A stretch of 7,760 nucleotides of DNA from CAYUEQ01 sp964443805 (GCA_964443805.1 CAYUEQ010000044.1:1-7760), one strand, 5' to 3'; shown: positions 1 to 7,016, counted from the stretch's first letter. The notes: generated from the letters alone by a model not told the origin. Numbers and translations are program-made.

Positions 1-411
1 GAAGAAGAAAATGAAAAATATAATTTAAGAGCAGGAATGGGCTTAGCATTTATTCAATTAGGTATTCCTAAGCGTATATTTGTTATTTGTCATGAATACG
101 AAAAAGGTAAGTTTAAAGATTATGTAGTAATAAATCCTAAAATTAAAAGTAAAAGCGAAGAATTAATTTATGTTGAAGAAGGAGAAGGTTGTTTAAGTGT
201 AGAACGAGATATTCCTGGAATCGTTCCAAGGGCAGCTCGCATTACTATCGAAGCATATGATGAAGATGGTAAACTATATACACTTAGAGTTAGAGAAGAA
301 GTTGCAATAGCTTTCCAACATGAATTAGATCATTTGGATGGAATTTTATTTATCGACCACATTGATTTAAAAAATCCATTTAAAAACATTGACAGTATGA
401 GATCAATCTAA
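1..411 (+). CDS. def: Peptide deformylase, 5' end outside window
   Basis: This enzyme removes the formyl group from the N-terminal formyl-methionine of new proteins at the ribosome, using a metal ion. The reading frame is open from base 1 (it begins EEENEKYNLRAG), so the ATG at 37 is internal and the real start lies to the left; 136 codons are visible. All three family motifs are present: a motif 1 variant GMGLAFIQ (visible residues 13-20), motif 2 EGCLS with the metal-ligand Cys at residue 64, and motif 3 QHELDH with metal-ligand His107 and His111 and catalytic Glu108. The segment GIVPRAARITIEAYD and the HLDGILF ending fit the Gram-positive type 2 class. Motif 1 usually reads GxGLAAxQ; the second Ala is Phe here, while the functional Gln is kept. 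The gene converges on spoIVB and its stop codon lies inside a shared palindromic terminator. The family call is very secure. Confidence 0.95.
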   Translation, partial: EEENEKYNLRAGMGLAFIQLGIPKRIFVICHEYEKGKFKDYVVINPKIKSKSEELIYVEEGEGCLSVERDIPGIVPRAARITIEAYDEDGKLYTLRVREEVAIAFQHELDHLDGILFIDHIDLKNPFKNIDSMRSI

Positions 412-436
412 AAAAATCACTTAAGTGATTTTTTTA
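409..436. terminator. Bidirectional terminator palindrome between def and spoIVB
   Basis: A perfect 28-bp palindrome centred between 422 and 423. It reads as an A-run, then TCACTTAAGTGA, then a T-run. On either strand it forms a hairpin with a run of Ts on its 3' side, as expected of a rho-independent terminator serving both converging genes. The def stop TAA (409-411) and the spoIVB stop TAA (434-436 on the minus strand) form its two outer ends, so termination and stop signals share the same bases. The stem is AT-rich with only two G-C pairs, so efficiency is uncertain. Confidence 0.8.
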
Positions 437-1405
437 ATTGTTCTCGCCTTCTTCTAACATGGTAGTTATAAAGATTCCGTATCCAGCTTCAGGTTTTTCT
501 ACAATTACATGAGTTACAGCTCCTATTAATTTGCCATCTTGAATTATTGGACTTCCACTCATCCCTTGGACTACACCTCCTGTTTTTTCTAATAAAGAAT
601 TATCATTTATTTCAAAATAAATATTTTTAATCGAATTCTTAGTATCAATTTTAGTAATATTAATTTCATGTTTTGATATAAGTTCCTCTTTTAAAACTGT
701 ATATATTACTGCTTTTCCTTTTTTTATTTCATCAGGTTTAGCAATAGAAATTAGTTCTTTTTTTGGTAATTTAGCTTCATAAATCCCATATATTCCATAA
801 GAGGTGTTTTTTAAAACTGTTCCATATTTACTATTATAAAAAAATTGGGCTTTTTTTCCACCTGGGTTTCCATAACTACTTTTTTCAATATTAGTTATTT
901 TACTTTTAAAGATATTCCCAGTTTTAACTTCCACTTTACTATTAGAATTACTCTCAATTATTTCATGACCTAGAGCTCCATAAATTAACGATTCTGGATC
1001 AATATAAGTAATTGTCCCTATACCAGTTAAACTATCTTTAACATATAAACCAGTTTTATATATTCCATCATTTTCTATTAATTCCAAGTCAGTTTGATAT
1101 TCTTCTTTATTCCTTAAATATGTAAGACTTACTTTATTATCTAGTACTTCTTCATCAATAGTTGAAACTAATTGATTTATATTATCAACTTTATTTTCAT
1201 TTACTTTAACTATTATATCTCCTACTTTTAAATTAGGTTTTCCTCTATTAAAATTTCCATTTACTTTATAAAAACCAATTATTACAATTCCTTGTGTTTG
1301 GATTTCAATACCAATGTTTTCTCCTCCAGGAATTACTTTATCCGAATAGGCATAGACATTTAAAGGTAATAAAATTACCATAAAAAACAATAATATTTTT
1401 TTCAT
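434..1405 (-). CDS. spoIVB: SpoIVB-type sporulation serine peptidase (PDZ + S55)
   Basis: In Bacillus, SpoIVB is made in the forespore and secreted into the intermembrane space, where it cleaves SpoIVFA and so triggers pro-sigma-K processing in the mother cell. The 323-aa product has an N-terminal hydrophobic signal/anchor (residues 4-19, possible cleavage after VYA). A PDZ-like domain follows (about 28-110, starting PGGENIGIEIQTQG), then an S55 peptidase domain (about 115-318). The catalytic residues are visible: His147 in YGALGHEI, Asp268, and Ser283 in QGMSGSPI. The 15-residue Asp-Ser spacing equals that of B. subtilis Asp363-Ser378. The protein is about 100 residues shorter than the roughly 426-aa B. 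subtilis enzyme, but no key residue is lost. The ATG is preceded by GGATGTGAT, one base off a perfect Shine-Dalgarno. A terminator separates it from xseB, so it is probably a separate transcription unit. An intact triad suggests the sporulation pathway is functional. Confidence 0.93.
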   Translation of the reverse strand: MKKILLFFMVILLPLNVYAYSDKVIPGGENIGIEIQTQGIVIIGFYKVNGNFNRGKPNLKVGDIIVKVNENKVDNINQLVSTIDEEVLDNKVSLTYLRNKEEYQTDLELIENDGIYKTGLYVKDSLTGIGTITYIDPESLIYGALGHEIIESNSNSKVEVKTGNIFKSKITNIEKSSYGNPGGKKAQFFYNSKYGTVLKNTSYGIYGIYEAKLPKKELISIAKPDEIKKGKAVIYTVLKEELISKHEINITKIDTKNSIKNIYFEINDNSLLEKTGGVVQGMSGSPIIQDGKLIGAVTHVIVEKPEAGYGIFITTMLEEGENN

Positions 1406-1426
1406 TTATTATCACATCCATATAGT

Positions 1427-1433
1427 TATTATG
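1427..1433 (-). promoter_or_regulatory. Possible forespore sigma-G-like -10 element for spoIVB
   Basis: On the minus strand CATAATA lies 22-28 nt upstream of the spoIVB start. It matches the CATWMTA form of the sigma-G -10 element, and spoIVB is a known forespore gene in Bacillus. It sits downstream of the xseB terminator, where a spoIVB promoter is needed. I see no convincing -35 element (GMATR) at the right distance, and the implied leader would be very short, so this is tentative. Confidence 0.3.
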
Positions 1434-1445
1434 TACCAAATAACA

Positions 1446-1474
1446 AATAAAAATAAGGCAATTTATGCCTTATT
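1446..1474 (-). terminator. Rho-independent terminator of nusB-xseA-xseB
   Basis: Minus strand: stem AATAAGGCA, loop TAAAT, stem TGCCTTATT (1452-1474), followed by TTTATTTG. The TAA stop of xseB (1470-1472) is part of the first stem arm, so the hairpin forms directly as translation ends. It closes the nusB-xseA-xseB operon and separates it from spoIVB. Confidence 0.85.
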
Positions 1475-1694
1475 CTTCTATATTAAAGTCTTCTAATTTT
1501 CCATTATCTGTCAATATTTTATTAACTTGAGCAGTCGCATTACTTAATTTTTCATTGCATGATTTTGCTAACTTCATACCTTCAGTATACTTCTTAATTG
1601 CATTATCTAAGTCGACATCTCCAGTTTCTAAGTCTTTGACAATTTGTTCTAATTCGTTTAACATTTCTTCAAATGTTTTATCTTTTGCTTCCAT
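1470..1694 (-). CDS. xseB: Exodeoxyribonuclease VII small subunit
   Basis: XseB binds the large subunit XseA to form exonuclease VII, which degrades single-stranded DNA from both ends into short oligonucleotides in the cytoplasm. The 74-aa product matches the family in length. It carries the typical helical-hairpin pattern: FEEMLNELEQIVKDLETGDV (residues 8-27), then LDNAIKKYTEGMKLAKSC, then LSNATAQVNKIL. The ATG overlaps the end of xseA by 17 nt in another frame, preceded by AAAGGAAAG inside xseA. This is a layout that allows translational coupling and balanced subunit supply. It is the last gene of the operon, with a terminator hairpin at its stop. Confidence 0.95.
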   Translation of the reverse strand: MEAKDKTFEEMLNELEQIVKDLETGDVDLDNAIKKYTEGMKLAKSCNEKLSNATAQVNKILTDNGKLEDFNIEE

Positions 1695-2955
1695 CTTCTT
1701 TCCTTTCTACTATTACTTCCAAACTTCCTATTGAAAGATTAATATTTAATTTATCTTTTAATTCTACATCTTTAATATCTTTTATTACTTCATTATCCTT
1801 TTTAACAACTGAATAACCTTTTCCTAAGATGTTTAAAGGATTTAACAATTGTAGCTTATTGATAATTAAATCATACTTTTGTCTAGGTTTATTAAATAAT
1901 TCATCAGGATTATTTAATACATAACTTTGATTAATATATTCAAGTTTTCTTTGATAATTATTTAATAAATGTTTTAAATTAATATTTAGTGAATCTATAT
2001 ATCCATCTAATTTTTGCTCTTTAATTTCATATAACTTCATTGGACTTTGTAATACTTGATTTTGGATTAAATTTTCTAAGCTTTGTCTATTTGTTCGTAA
2101 TTTATTGTTTGTATTTTCTATTAATCTTATTTTATATTGATCAAGCAGACTACTTATTTCAAATAAACTAGGAACTGCCATTTCAGCTGCTCCAGTAGGA
2201 GTTGGTGCTCGAAGATCTGCTACAAAATCAGCGATTGTAAAATCAACTTCATGACCTACTGCACTGATTATCGGTATTTTTGATTCAAAGATTGCTCTAG
2301 CAACAATTTCTTCATTAAATGCCCATAAGTCTTCAATGGCTCCACCGCCTCGTCCAACAATTAGGACATCTATTTCATAGTCTTGTGCTTTTTTAAGTTG
2401 TCTAACAATATCTTCTTTAGCGCCATCTCCCTGGACAAGTGATGGAAATAAGATAGTTTCTACTATTGGATATCTTCTTTTTATCGTACTTAAAATATCT
2501 TTAATTGCTGCTCCAGTACTCGCTGTTATAACTCCTATTCTCTTAGGATATTTAGGAATATCTTTTTTAAACTTAGGATCAAACAATCCTTCTTTAGCTA
2601 ATTCTTTTTTTAATTTTTCATATTCTAAATATAAGTTCCCTATTCCATCAGGTTCCATTTTAGTAATATATATTTGATAAGCCCCATTTGCTTCATAAAC
2701 ACCAATTCGACCTTCAATTAATACTTTCATTCCATCTTCGGGTTCAAATAGTAATTTTGAGGCATCTCTTGCAAACATCACTGCGCTAATTCTTGTTGTT
2801 TCATCTTTTAAGGTTAAATATAAATGACCTCTTGTATGTTTTTTATAATTAGAAATTTCAGCTCTGACAAATAATTTTTGCAATTTATCTTCTTGTTCTA
2901 ATTTAATTTTAATATATCGATTAACATCAGCTACCGATACATATTTATCCTTCAT
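1678..2955 (-). CDS. xseA: Exodeoxyribonuclease VII large subunit
   Basis: This is the catalytic subunit of exonuclease VII, which acts on single-stranded DNA in repair and recombination. The chosen start gives 425 aa, close to the family norm. An N-terminal OB-fold nucleic-acid-binding domain spans about residues 5-100 (VSVADVNRYIK..., GHLYLTLKD). The catalytic core carries YPKRIGVITASTGAAIKDIL (136-155), VGRGGGAIEDLWAFN (200-214), AVGHEVDFTIADFVADLRAP (232-251) and TPTGAAE (252-258). A long helical coiled-coil region follows (about 265-370). The C-terminal segment LNPLNILGKGYSVV is also family-typical. I prefer the ATG at 2955 over an in-frame TTG at 2964: AGGA lies 9 nt before the ATG but directly abuts the TTG. 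The gene overlaps nusB by 11 nt and xseB by 17 nt, indicating a coupled operon. Confidence 0.96.
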   Translation of the reverse strand: MKDKYVSVADVNRYIKIKLEQEDKLQKLFVRAEISNYKKHTRGHLYLTLKDETTRISAVMFARDASKLLFEPEDGMKVLIEGRIGVYEANGAYQIYITKMEPDGIGNLYLEYEKLKKELAKEGLFDPKFKKDIPKYPKRIGVITASTGAAIKDILSTIKRRYPIVETILFPSLVQGDGAKEDIVRQLKKAQDYEIDVLIVGRGGGAIEDLWAFNEEIVARAIFESKIPIISAVGHEVDFTIADFVADLRAPTPTGAAEMAVPSLFEISSLLDQYKIRLIENTNNKLRTNRQSLENLIQNQVLQSPMKLYEIKEQKLDGYIDSLNINLKHLLNNYQRKLEYINQSYVLNNPDELFNKPRQKYDLIINKLQLLNPLNILGKGYSVVKKDNEVIKDIKDVELKDKLNINLSIGSLEVIVERKEDGSKR

Positions 2956-3340
2956 GATTAACAATCCTATCTAATACAGCATTTATAATTTTTTTAACCG
3001 CTTCATCACTATATTTTTTTGCTAATTCTACCGCCTCATTTATAACCACAATATCAGGTGTATCAGTATATTTTAATTCATATATTGCCAGCCTTAAAAT
3101 CGAAGAACCAGTTTTATCTAATCTTTCAATTGACCAATCAATTAAATTATCATCAGCAATTCTATCTATTTCTTCTTTATGTGTTACTATTCCATAAATA
3201 ACATCTTTAATAAACTCATTTTCTATATCTACATTTTCTTTAATAATATCTTCAACATCAAAAACAATATTATTTTTATTAAATATTTCCATTTGATACA
3301 AAATAATCATTATTTTTTCTCTTAGTTCACTTCTTGACAT
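2945..3340 (-). CDS. nusB: Transcription antitermination factor NusB
   Basis: NusB pairs with S10 (NusE) on boxA RNA to form the antitermination complex used in rRNA transcription. The 131-aa, mostly helical product matches the family in length. Recognisable segments are REKIMIILYQMEIF (residues 7-20), the central WSIERLDKTGSSILRLAIYE (68-87), then TPDIVVINEAVELAKKY (93-109) and the C-terminal KKIINAVLDRIV. The last of these is usually close to KFINGVLD, so the Phe and Gly there are replaced by Ile and Ala. A strong Shine-Dalgarno (AGGGTGAG) precedes the ATG. It is the first gene of an overlapping operon with xseA and xseB, as in Bacillus where folD lies between; folD is absent here. Confidence 0.95.
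   Translation of the reverse strand: MSRSELREKIMIILYQMEIFNKNNIVFDVEDIIKENVDIENEFIKDVIYGIVTHKEEIDRIADDNLIDWSIERLDKTGSSILRLAIYELKYTDTPDIVVINEAVELAKKYSDEAVKKIINAVLDRIVNHEG
2965..2968 (-). promoter_or_regulatory. Ribosome binding site that sets the xseA start
   Basis: Minus-strand AGGA lies within the nusB 3' end, 9 nt upstream of the ATG at 2955 and immediately next to a TTG at 2964. The spacing supports the ATG as the xseA start and makes the TTG unlikely. Confidence 0.55.
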
Positions 3341-3361
3341 AAACTCACCCTAACACAACTA

Positions 3362-3390
3362 AGTATACCAAACTTATTTTCCTAGGTCCA
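3362..3390 (-). promoter_or_regulatory. Sigma-A-type promoter for nusB-xseA-xseB
   Basis: Minus strand: -35 TGGACC (3385-3390), 17-bp spacer, -10 TATACT (3362-3367). The -10 is preceded by TGG, giving an extended -10 (TGnTATACT). It lies 22 nt from the nusB start codon and just upstream of its Shine-Dalgarno. The hexamers match consensus at 4/6 and 5/6. Confidence 0.65.
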
Positions 3391-3396
3391 TTAAAT

Positions 3397-3425
3397 TTGC
3401 TTTATTTTAATGTTAGAGATATAAT
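3397..3425 (+). promoter_or_regulatory. Sigma-A-type promoter for the kinase-like gene
   Basis: Plus strand: -35 TTGCTT (3397-3402), 17-bp spacer, perfect -10 TATAAT (3420-3425). It lies 27 nt before the ATG at 3453, with a Shine-Dalgarno AAGGGGTG between. It is back-to-back with the nusB promoter, so the 112-bp gap serves two divergent transcripts. Confidence 0.65.
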
Positions 3426-3452
3426 AAAAGCTATTAAAAAAGGGGTGTTTTA

Positions 3453-4172
3453 ATGGATATAGTTAATTTGACTCATAAACAATTAATTGATTTACCAATT
3501 GTTGGATATGGTGGCAATTCTGATATAAGATGTTTAAATTATAAAGATGTTGCAAAAATTTACAGTGTTGATGCAATCTTAACGGGAATTGATAATTGTA
3601 ATTTTTATTCATCAGAAAGCGATGAAGGGAAAGTTGAATTTTTACATAATAAAGAAAAAATAGATTATGTTGTTTTACCTAAGAAAAAAGTATATGTAGA
3701 TGATTCTTTTGCTGGTTTTTCTATGGAACATATTAAATCATCTAAAGAACTACTTTATTTAAAACAGGAACTATCTGTTCAAAAAAGAATAGATATATTA
3801 ATAAAAATTAAAAATTTATTATTAGAGATGTTTAAACAAGATATGTATATGACTGATTTAAATTCTATAAATATTATAATAAAAAACCATCTTCCCTATG
3901 TTATAGATGTAGATGGTGTTAGTTTTGATATTATTGATTTAGATTACGTTTTAGAAAAATTTTATCATTTAACTATTTATTTTCTTTATGATAACATCGA
4001 CTTTGATTATCTGATTGATTTTAACAATGTCGAACCACAAATAAAACAGGTTAGAAAAAGAAATAAATTAAATAAACACATTCACCAAGTAATTGATGAT
4101 ATAGATGAAATAGAAAAAGTTGGAGAATTAATACTTAAATATGATAAACCATATTTAAATGCTAATTTCTAG
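3453..4172 (+). CDS. Divergent protein-kinase-fold protein, substrate unknown
   Basis: I do not recognise a named family, but the order of motifs resembles an aminoglycoside-phosphotransferase or protein-kinase fold. There is a glycine-rich loop-like segment VGYGGNSDI (residues 17-25) and a candidate ATP lysine, K35, in VAKIY. A hinge-like FAGFSMEHI (87-95) leads into a long helix (about 108-129). A catalytic-loop-like TDLNSINIII follows, with Asp135 and Asn140 at the Asp-x4-Asn spacing of HRDLKxxN. Last is VIDVDG with Asp152/Asp154 in the place of the DFG aspartate. The His-Arg before the catalytic Asp is missing (it reads MT). The 239-aa product has no signal peptide or membrane segment. 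It has its own promoter, converges with the membrane-protein gene at 4162-4470 and overlaps its end by 11 nt. It could be an active small-molecule or protein kinase or a pseudokinase; the fold assignment is an inference from motifs. Confidence 0.6.
   Translation: MDIVNLTHKQLIDLPIVGYGGNSDIRCLNYKDVAKIYSVDAILTGIDNCNFYSSESDEGKVEFLHNKEKIDYVVLPKKKVYVDDSFAGFSMEHIKSSKELLYLKQELSVQKRIDILIKIKNLLLEMFKQDMYMTDLNSINIIIKNHLPYVIDVDGVSFDIIDLDYVLEKFYHLTIYFLYDNIDFDYLIDFNNVEPQIKQVRKRNKLNKHIHQVIDDIDEIEKVGELILKYDKPYLNANF
4135..4158. repeat. Inverted repeat at the convergent gene ends
   Basis: TTAAATATG (4135-4143) and CATATTTAA (4150-4158) form a 9-bp stem with a 6-nt loop inside the 3' end of the kinase-like gene. 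On the minus strand it starts 4 nt past the stop of the small membrane-protein gene. On the plus strand a T-run (4174-4179) follows 15 nt later. It might help end transcription from either side, but it has no adjoining T-run and could be chance in AT-rich coding DNA. Confidence 0.3.
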
Positions 4173-4470
4173 CTTTTTTATTGTATCTAGTTACTTGATA
4201 TTCACTTATTAAAAAATTAAAAGTATAAAATATAAGAAAAGATAAGATAAGCAAACTAATGAATGTAATAACAATATTAATATTTTTATTAGTTGTAAAT
4301 TGGATTATATCAAGTAAGCTTTTCCATAAAAACAATCCCACTTGTAAAATAGTTAATATTATACTAAATATAAATGATTCTTTTAAATAAACATTAATTC
4401 TTTCTTTTTTATTTTTATTGATTAATTCTTTACCCCAAATTGTTTTAGGTATAACAATATTTTTTTTCAT
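4162..4470 (-). CDS. Small two-helix membrane protein, function unknown
   Basis: The 102-aa product belongs to no family I recognise. It has a basic N-terminal stretch (residues 1-30, rich in Lys/Arg/Asn) and a first hydrophobic segment at about 32-49 (FIFSIILTILQVGLFLW). A short loop leads to a second segment at about 64-88 (INIVITFISLLILSFLIFYT...). The tail is basic (TRYNKKARN), so both ends are probably cytoplasmic. The ATG lies 2 nt after the mutS stop, and its Shine-Dalgarno AGGGAG (4476-4481) is made of the last mutS codons, so it is almost certainly co-transcribed and coupled with mutS. Its end overlaps the kinase-like gene from the opposite strand by 11 nt. A functional link to mismatch repair is not implied by anything in the protein. 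Confidence 0.7.
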   Translation of the reverse strand: MKKNIVIPKTIWGKELINKNKKERINVYLKESFIFSIILTILQVGLFLWKSLLDIIQFTTNKNINIVITFISLLILSFLIFYTFNFLISEYQVTRYNKKARN

Positions 4471-4472
4471 AT

Positions 4473-6995
4473 CTACTCCCTACTCATTTTCTTTAATTCA
4501 TATAAGATATTCATTGCTTCTAAAGGTGTTATTTCTAAAGGATTTAAATCATTTAACTTTGTTCTTAGTTTATCTTCCTCATCTGGTAGTTCAAATGATA
4601 TTTGTTCAATTAATTTAGGTTTATTAGTTTCATATGAATTTAAGATAGCATGTGCCCTTTTAATAACTTCATCTGGCATTCCAGCAAGTCTTGCTACTTC
4701 TAGTCCATAACTTTTATCAACTGGACCTTCTTTTATTTTATGTAAGAAAGTTAATTTACCATTTTCTTCGTGTGCTGAAACATGAATATTTTTGATACTA
4801 GGTATCTTTTGATCCAGTTTAGTCATTTCATGGTAATGAGTTGAAAATAATGTTTTACATTTTATTTTCTTATTAACATATTCTAAAATACTTTCAGCAA
4901 TACTCATACCATCATATGTAGCTGTTCCACGACCTAATTCATCAAATAAAATTAAACTGTTTTTTGTAGCATTAGTAATTGCATTTTTTGCTTCTAACAT
5001 TTCTACCATAAAAGTTGATTCACCAGATACTAAGTCATCACTAGCTCCTATTCTGGTAAATATTTTATCGAATATTGGAAGTACTGCTTTAGTAGCTGGT
5101 ACAAAAGAACCCATTTGATTTAATATAATTATTATTGCCAGTTGTCTCATATATGTACTTTTACCTGACATGTTAGGACCAGTGATTAATAACGTAGTAG
5201 TATTCTCATCCATTAGGCAGTCATTTGGTACATATTCTATCTTACTCATTTTTTCAACTACTGGATGGCGTCCATTTTCTATATCAATAATATTATTTTC
5301 ATTTATAACTGGTTTAATAAAATTACATTCTTCTGCTACTACTGATAATGATGCCAGTGCATCAAGCTCACTTATCATAGAAGACGTTCCTTTTAAAGAA
5401 ATAACGTTTTCTTTCAATATGTTTTTAATTTCTAAAAACATATTGTATTCAAGTTCAACAATTTTTTCTTCAGCATTTAATATTAGTGCTTCTTTTTCTT
5501 TTAAAAGTGGTGTGATATATCTTTCACGATCTGTTAATGTTTGTCTTCGATCCCATCCCCAAGAAGAATCTATATTTTTAACTTGACCTTTAGTTATCTC
5601 AATAAAATAACCAAAAACTTTGTTATAACCAACTTTTAAATTCTTAATTCCAGTTTTTTCTCGTTCGCTTTCTTCTAAATTAGAAATAAATTGTTTACCA
5701 CCACTACGAATTTCTTTTAATTCATCTAACTCTTTATTATAGCCATCTTTAATTAAATAACCTTCTTTTAATGTAATAGGAGGATCTTCATAGATTGCTT
5801 CTTCTAATATATTATATAAATCTTGATGAACATCAAAAGTAAAATCAAAACCTAAGTCATCTTTAATTTCTTTAATTTCTGGTAATACTTTTAAAGACTT
5901 TTTCATCTGCAATACATCTCTAGCATTTAAATTTCCACAAGTTACTTTGGCGCATAATCTTTCCAAATCATAAACATTATATAAAGCTTCTCTTAATTTT
6001 TCTTTTAAGATAAACTCCGTATTTAATTTTTCAATCAAATTATGTCTTTCTTCAATAGATTTTTTATCTACTAATGGATTCATTAACCATTTCTTTATTT
6101 TTCTAGATCCCATTGCTGTTTTAGCTTTATCAAGTAACCATACTAAAGAATACATTCTTTCTTTATTACGCATTGTTTCAATTAATTCTAAATTATTAAC
6201 AGTATGTACATCCATTTCTAGATACTCTTCTCGATTAATTATTTCAATATTTTTAATATGGGTCAGATCTTTTAATTCTCTAACTACTAGATAATAAAGC
6301 AAATGTTTAATTCCCATCTCTAAACGTGGATCATCAAGGTCTTTATACAAATATTCATAATCATTTTCTAAATAATTATCAGACTTAGTAATGCTAATTC
6401 CATAAATGTTTTCTATTTTATTTTCAAACTCTAAATCTATACTATCAATAATAATTAATTCTTTTATTTGTAAATTTAATAATTCATTTAATAAAACATT
6501 TATATCATGAACAATTGATGATACAAATAAATCTCCAGTAGATATATCAGCATAGGTTAAAACATAAGAATGTTTAAAATCTAAAACACTAGCTATATAA
6601 TTATGTTCATATGAATTCAAAGATTCTAAATCAACTAAAGTCCCTTTACTAATTACTTGAACAACTCCTCTTTTAACCATTCCTTTAGTACTCTTTGCAT
6701 CTTCTAATTGCTCACAAATAGCTATTTTATAACCATTATTAACTAGTTTTTCAATATAAGGCTTTACAGAATGATGTGGAACACCACACATAGGTATTCT
6801 TTCTTTTAATCCAGCCATTTTACCAGTTAAAGTTAATTCCAATTCTCTGGATGCAATTTCTGCATCCTCAAAAAACAACTCATAAAAATCACCTAAACGA
6901 AAAAATAATAACTCCTCATCATAATTGTTTTTTATCTTCATATATTGTTTCATCATTGGACTTAAATCATTTATATTTACTTCTTTTCTCTTCAT
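4473..6995 (-). CDS. mutS: DNA mismatch repair ATPase MutS
   Basis: MutS recognises mispaired or looped bases in new DNA and, as an ATP-driven clamp, recruits MutL. The 840-aa length is close to the 858 aa of B. subtilis. The mismatch-binding domain holds the Phe-x-Glu motif in RLGDFYELF (Phe37, Glu39). Connector, lever and clamp domains follow (about 125-550), with RRQTLTDRERYITPLLKEKE at 483-502, where the family more often has an NAER-type sequence. The ATPase domain has Walker A GPNMSGKST (606-614), STFMVEM (660-666), Walker B LILFDELGRGT (681-691) and STHYHE (718-723). After Lys794, QISFE (798-802) resembles the QLSFF beta-clamp-binding motif of B. subtilis MutS. The C-terminal PLEAMNILYELKK is the usual dimerisation end. 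The Shine-Dalgarno is AGAGGTG. No mutL follows; a small membrane-protein gene does. Confidence 0.98.
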   Translation of the reverse strand: MKRKEVNINDLSPMMKQYMKIKNNYDEELLFFRLGDFYELFFEDAEIASRELELTLTGKMAGLKERIPMCGVPHHSVKPYIEKLVNNGYKIAICEQLEDAKSTKGMVKRGVVQVISKGTLVDLESLNSYEHNYIASVLDFKHSYVLTYADISTGDLFVSSIVHDINVLLNELLNLQIKELIIIDSIDLEFENKIENIYGISITKSDNYLENDYEYLYKDLDDPRLEMGIKHLLYYLVVRELKDLTHIKNIEIINREEYLEMDVHTVNNLELIETMRNKERMYSLVWLLDKAKTAMGSRKIKKWLMNPLVDKKSIEERHNLIEKLNTEFILKEKLREALYNVYDLERLCAKVTCGNLNARDVLQMKKSLKVLPEIKEIKDDLGFDFTFDVHQDLYNILEEAIYEDPPITLKEGYLIKDGYNKELDELKEIRSGGKQFISNLEESEREKTGIKNLKVGYNKVFGYFIEITKGQVKNIDSSWGWDRRQTLTDRERYITPLLKEKEALILNAEEKIVELEYNMFLEIKNILKENVISLKGTSSMISELDALASLSVVAEECNFIKPVINENNIIDIENGRHPVVEKMSKIEYVPNDCLMDENTTTLLITGPNMSGKSTYMRQLAIIIILNQMGSFVPATKAVLPIFDKIFTRIGASDDLVSGESTFMVEMLEAKNAITNATKNSLILFDELGRGTATYDGMSIAESILEYVNKKIKCKTLFSTHYHEMTKLDQKIPSIKNIHVSAHEENGKLTFLHKIKEGPVDKSYGLEVARLAGMPDEVIKRAHAILNSYETNKPKLIEQISFELPDEEDKLRTKLNDLNPLEITPLEAMNILYELKKMSRE

Positions 6996-7016
6996 TTAAT
7001 ACACCTCTTACATTTT

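Noticed and set aside
2956..2964. Longer xseA start at TTG 2964
   Set aside because: The AGGA ribosome site abuts this TTG with no spacing, while it is 9 nt from the ATG at 2955.
4418..4618. Plus-strand open frame of 66 codons
   Set aside because: It is antisense to the end of mutS and the small membrane-protein gene, and the encoded sequence is a low-complexity hydrophobic shadow with no family resemblance.
5170..5586. Plus-strand open frame of 138 codons
   Set aside because: It lies wholly antisense to the conserved core and ATPase region of mutS; the Ser/Phe/Ile-rich product is typical of an antisense shadow.
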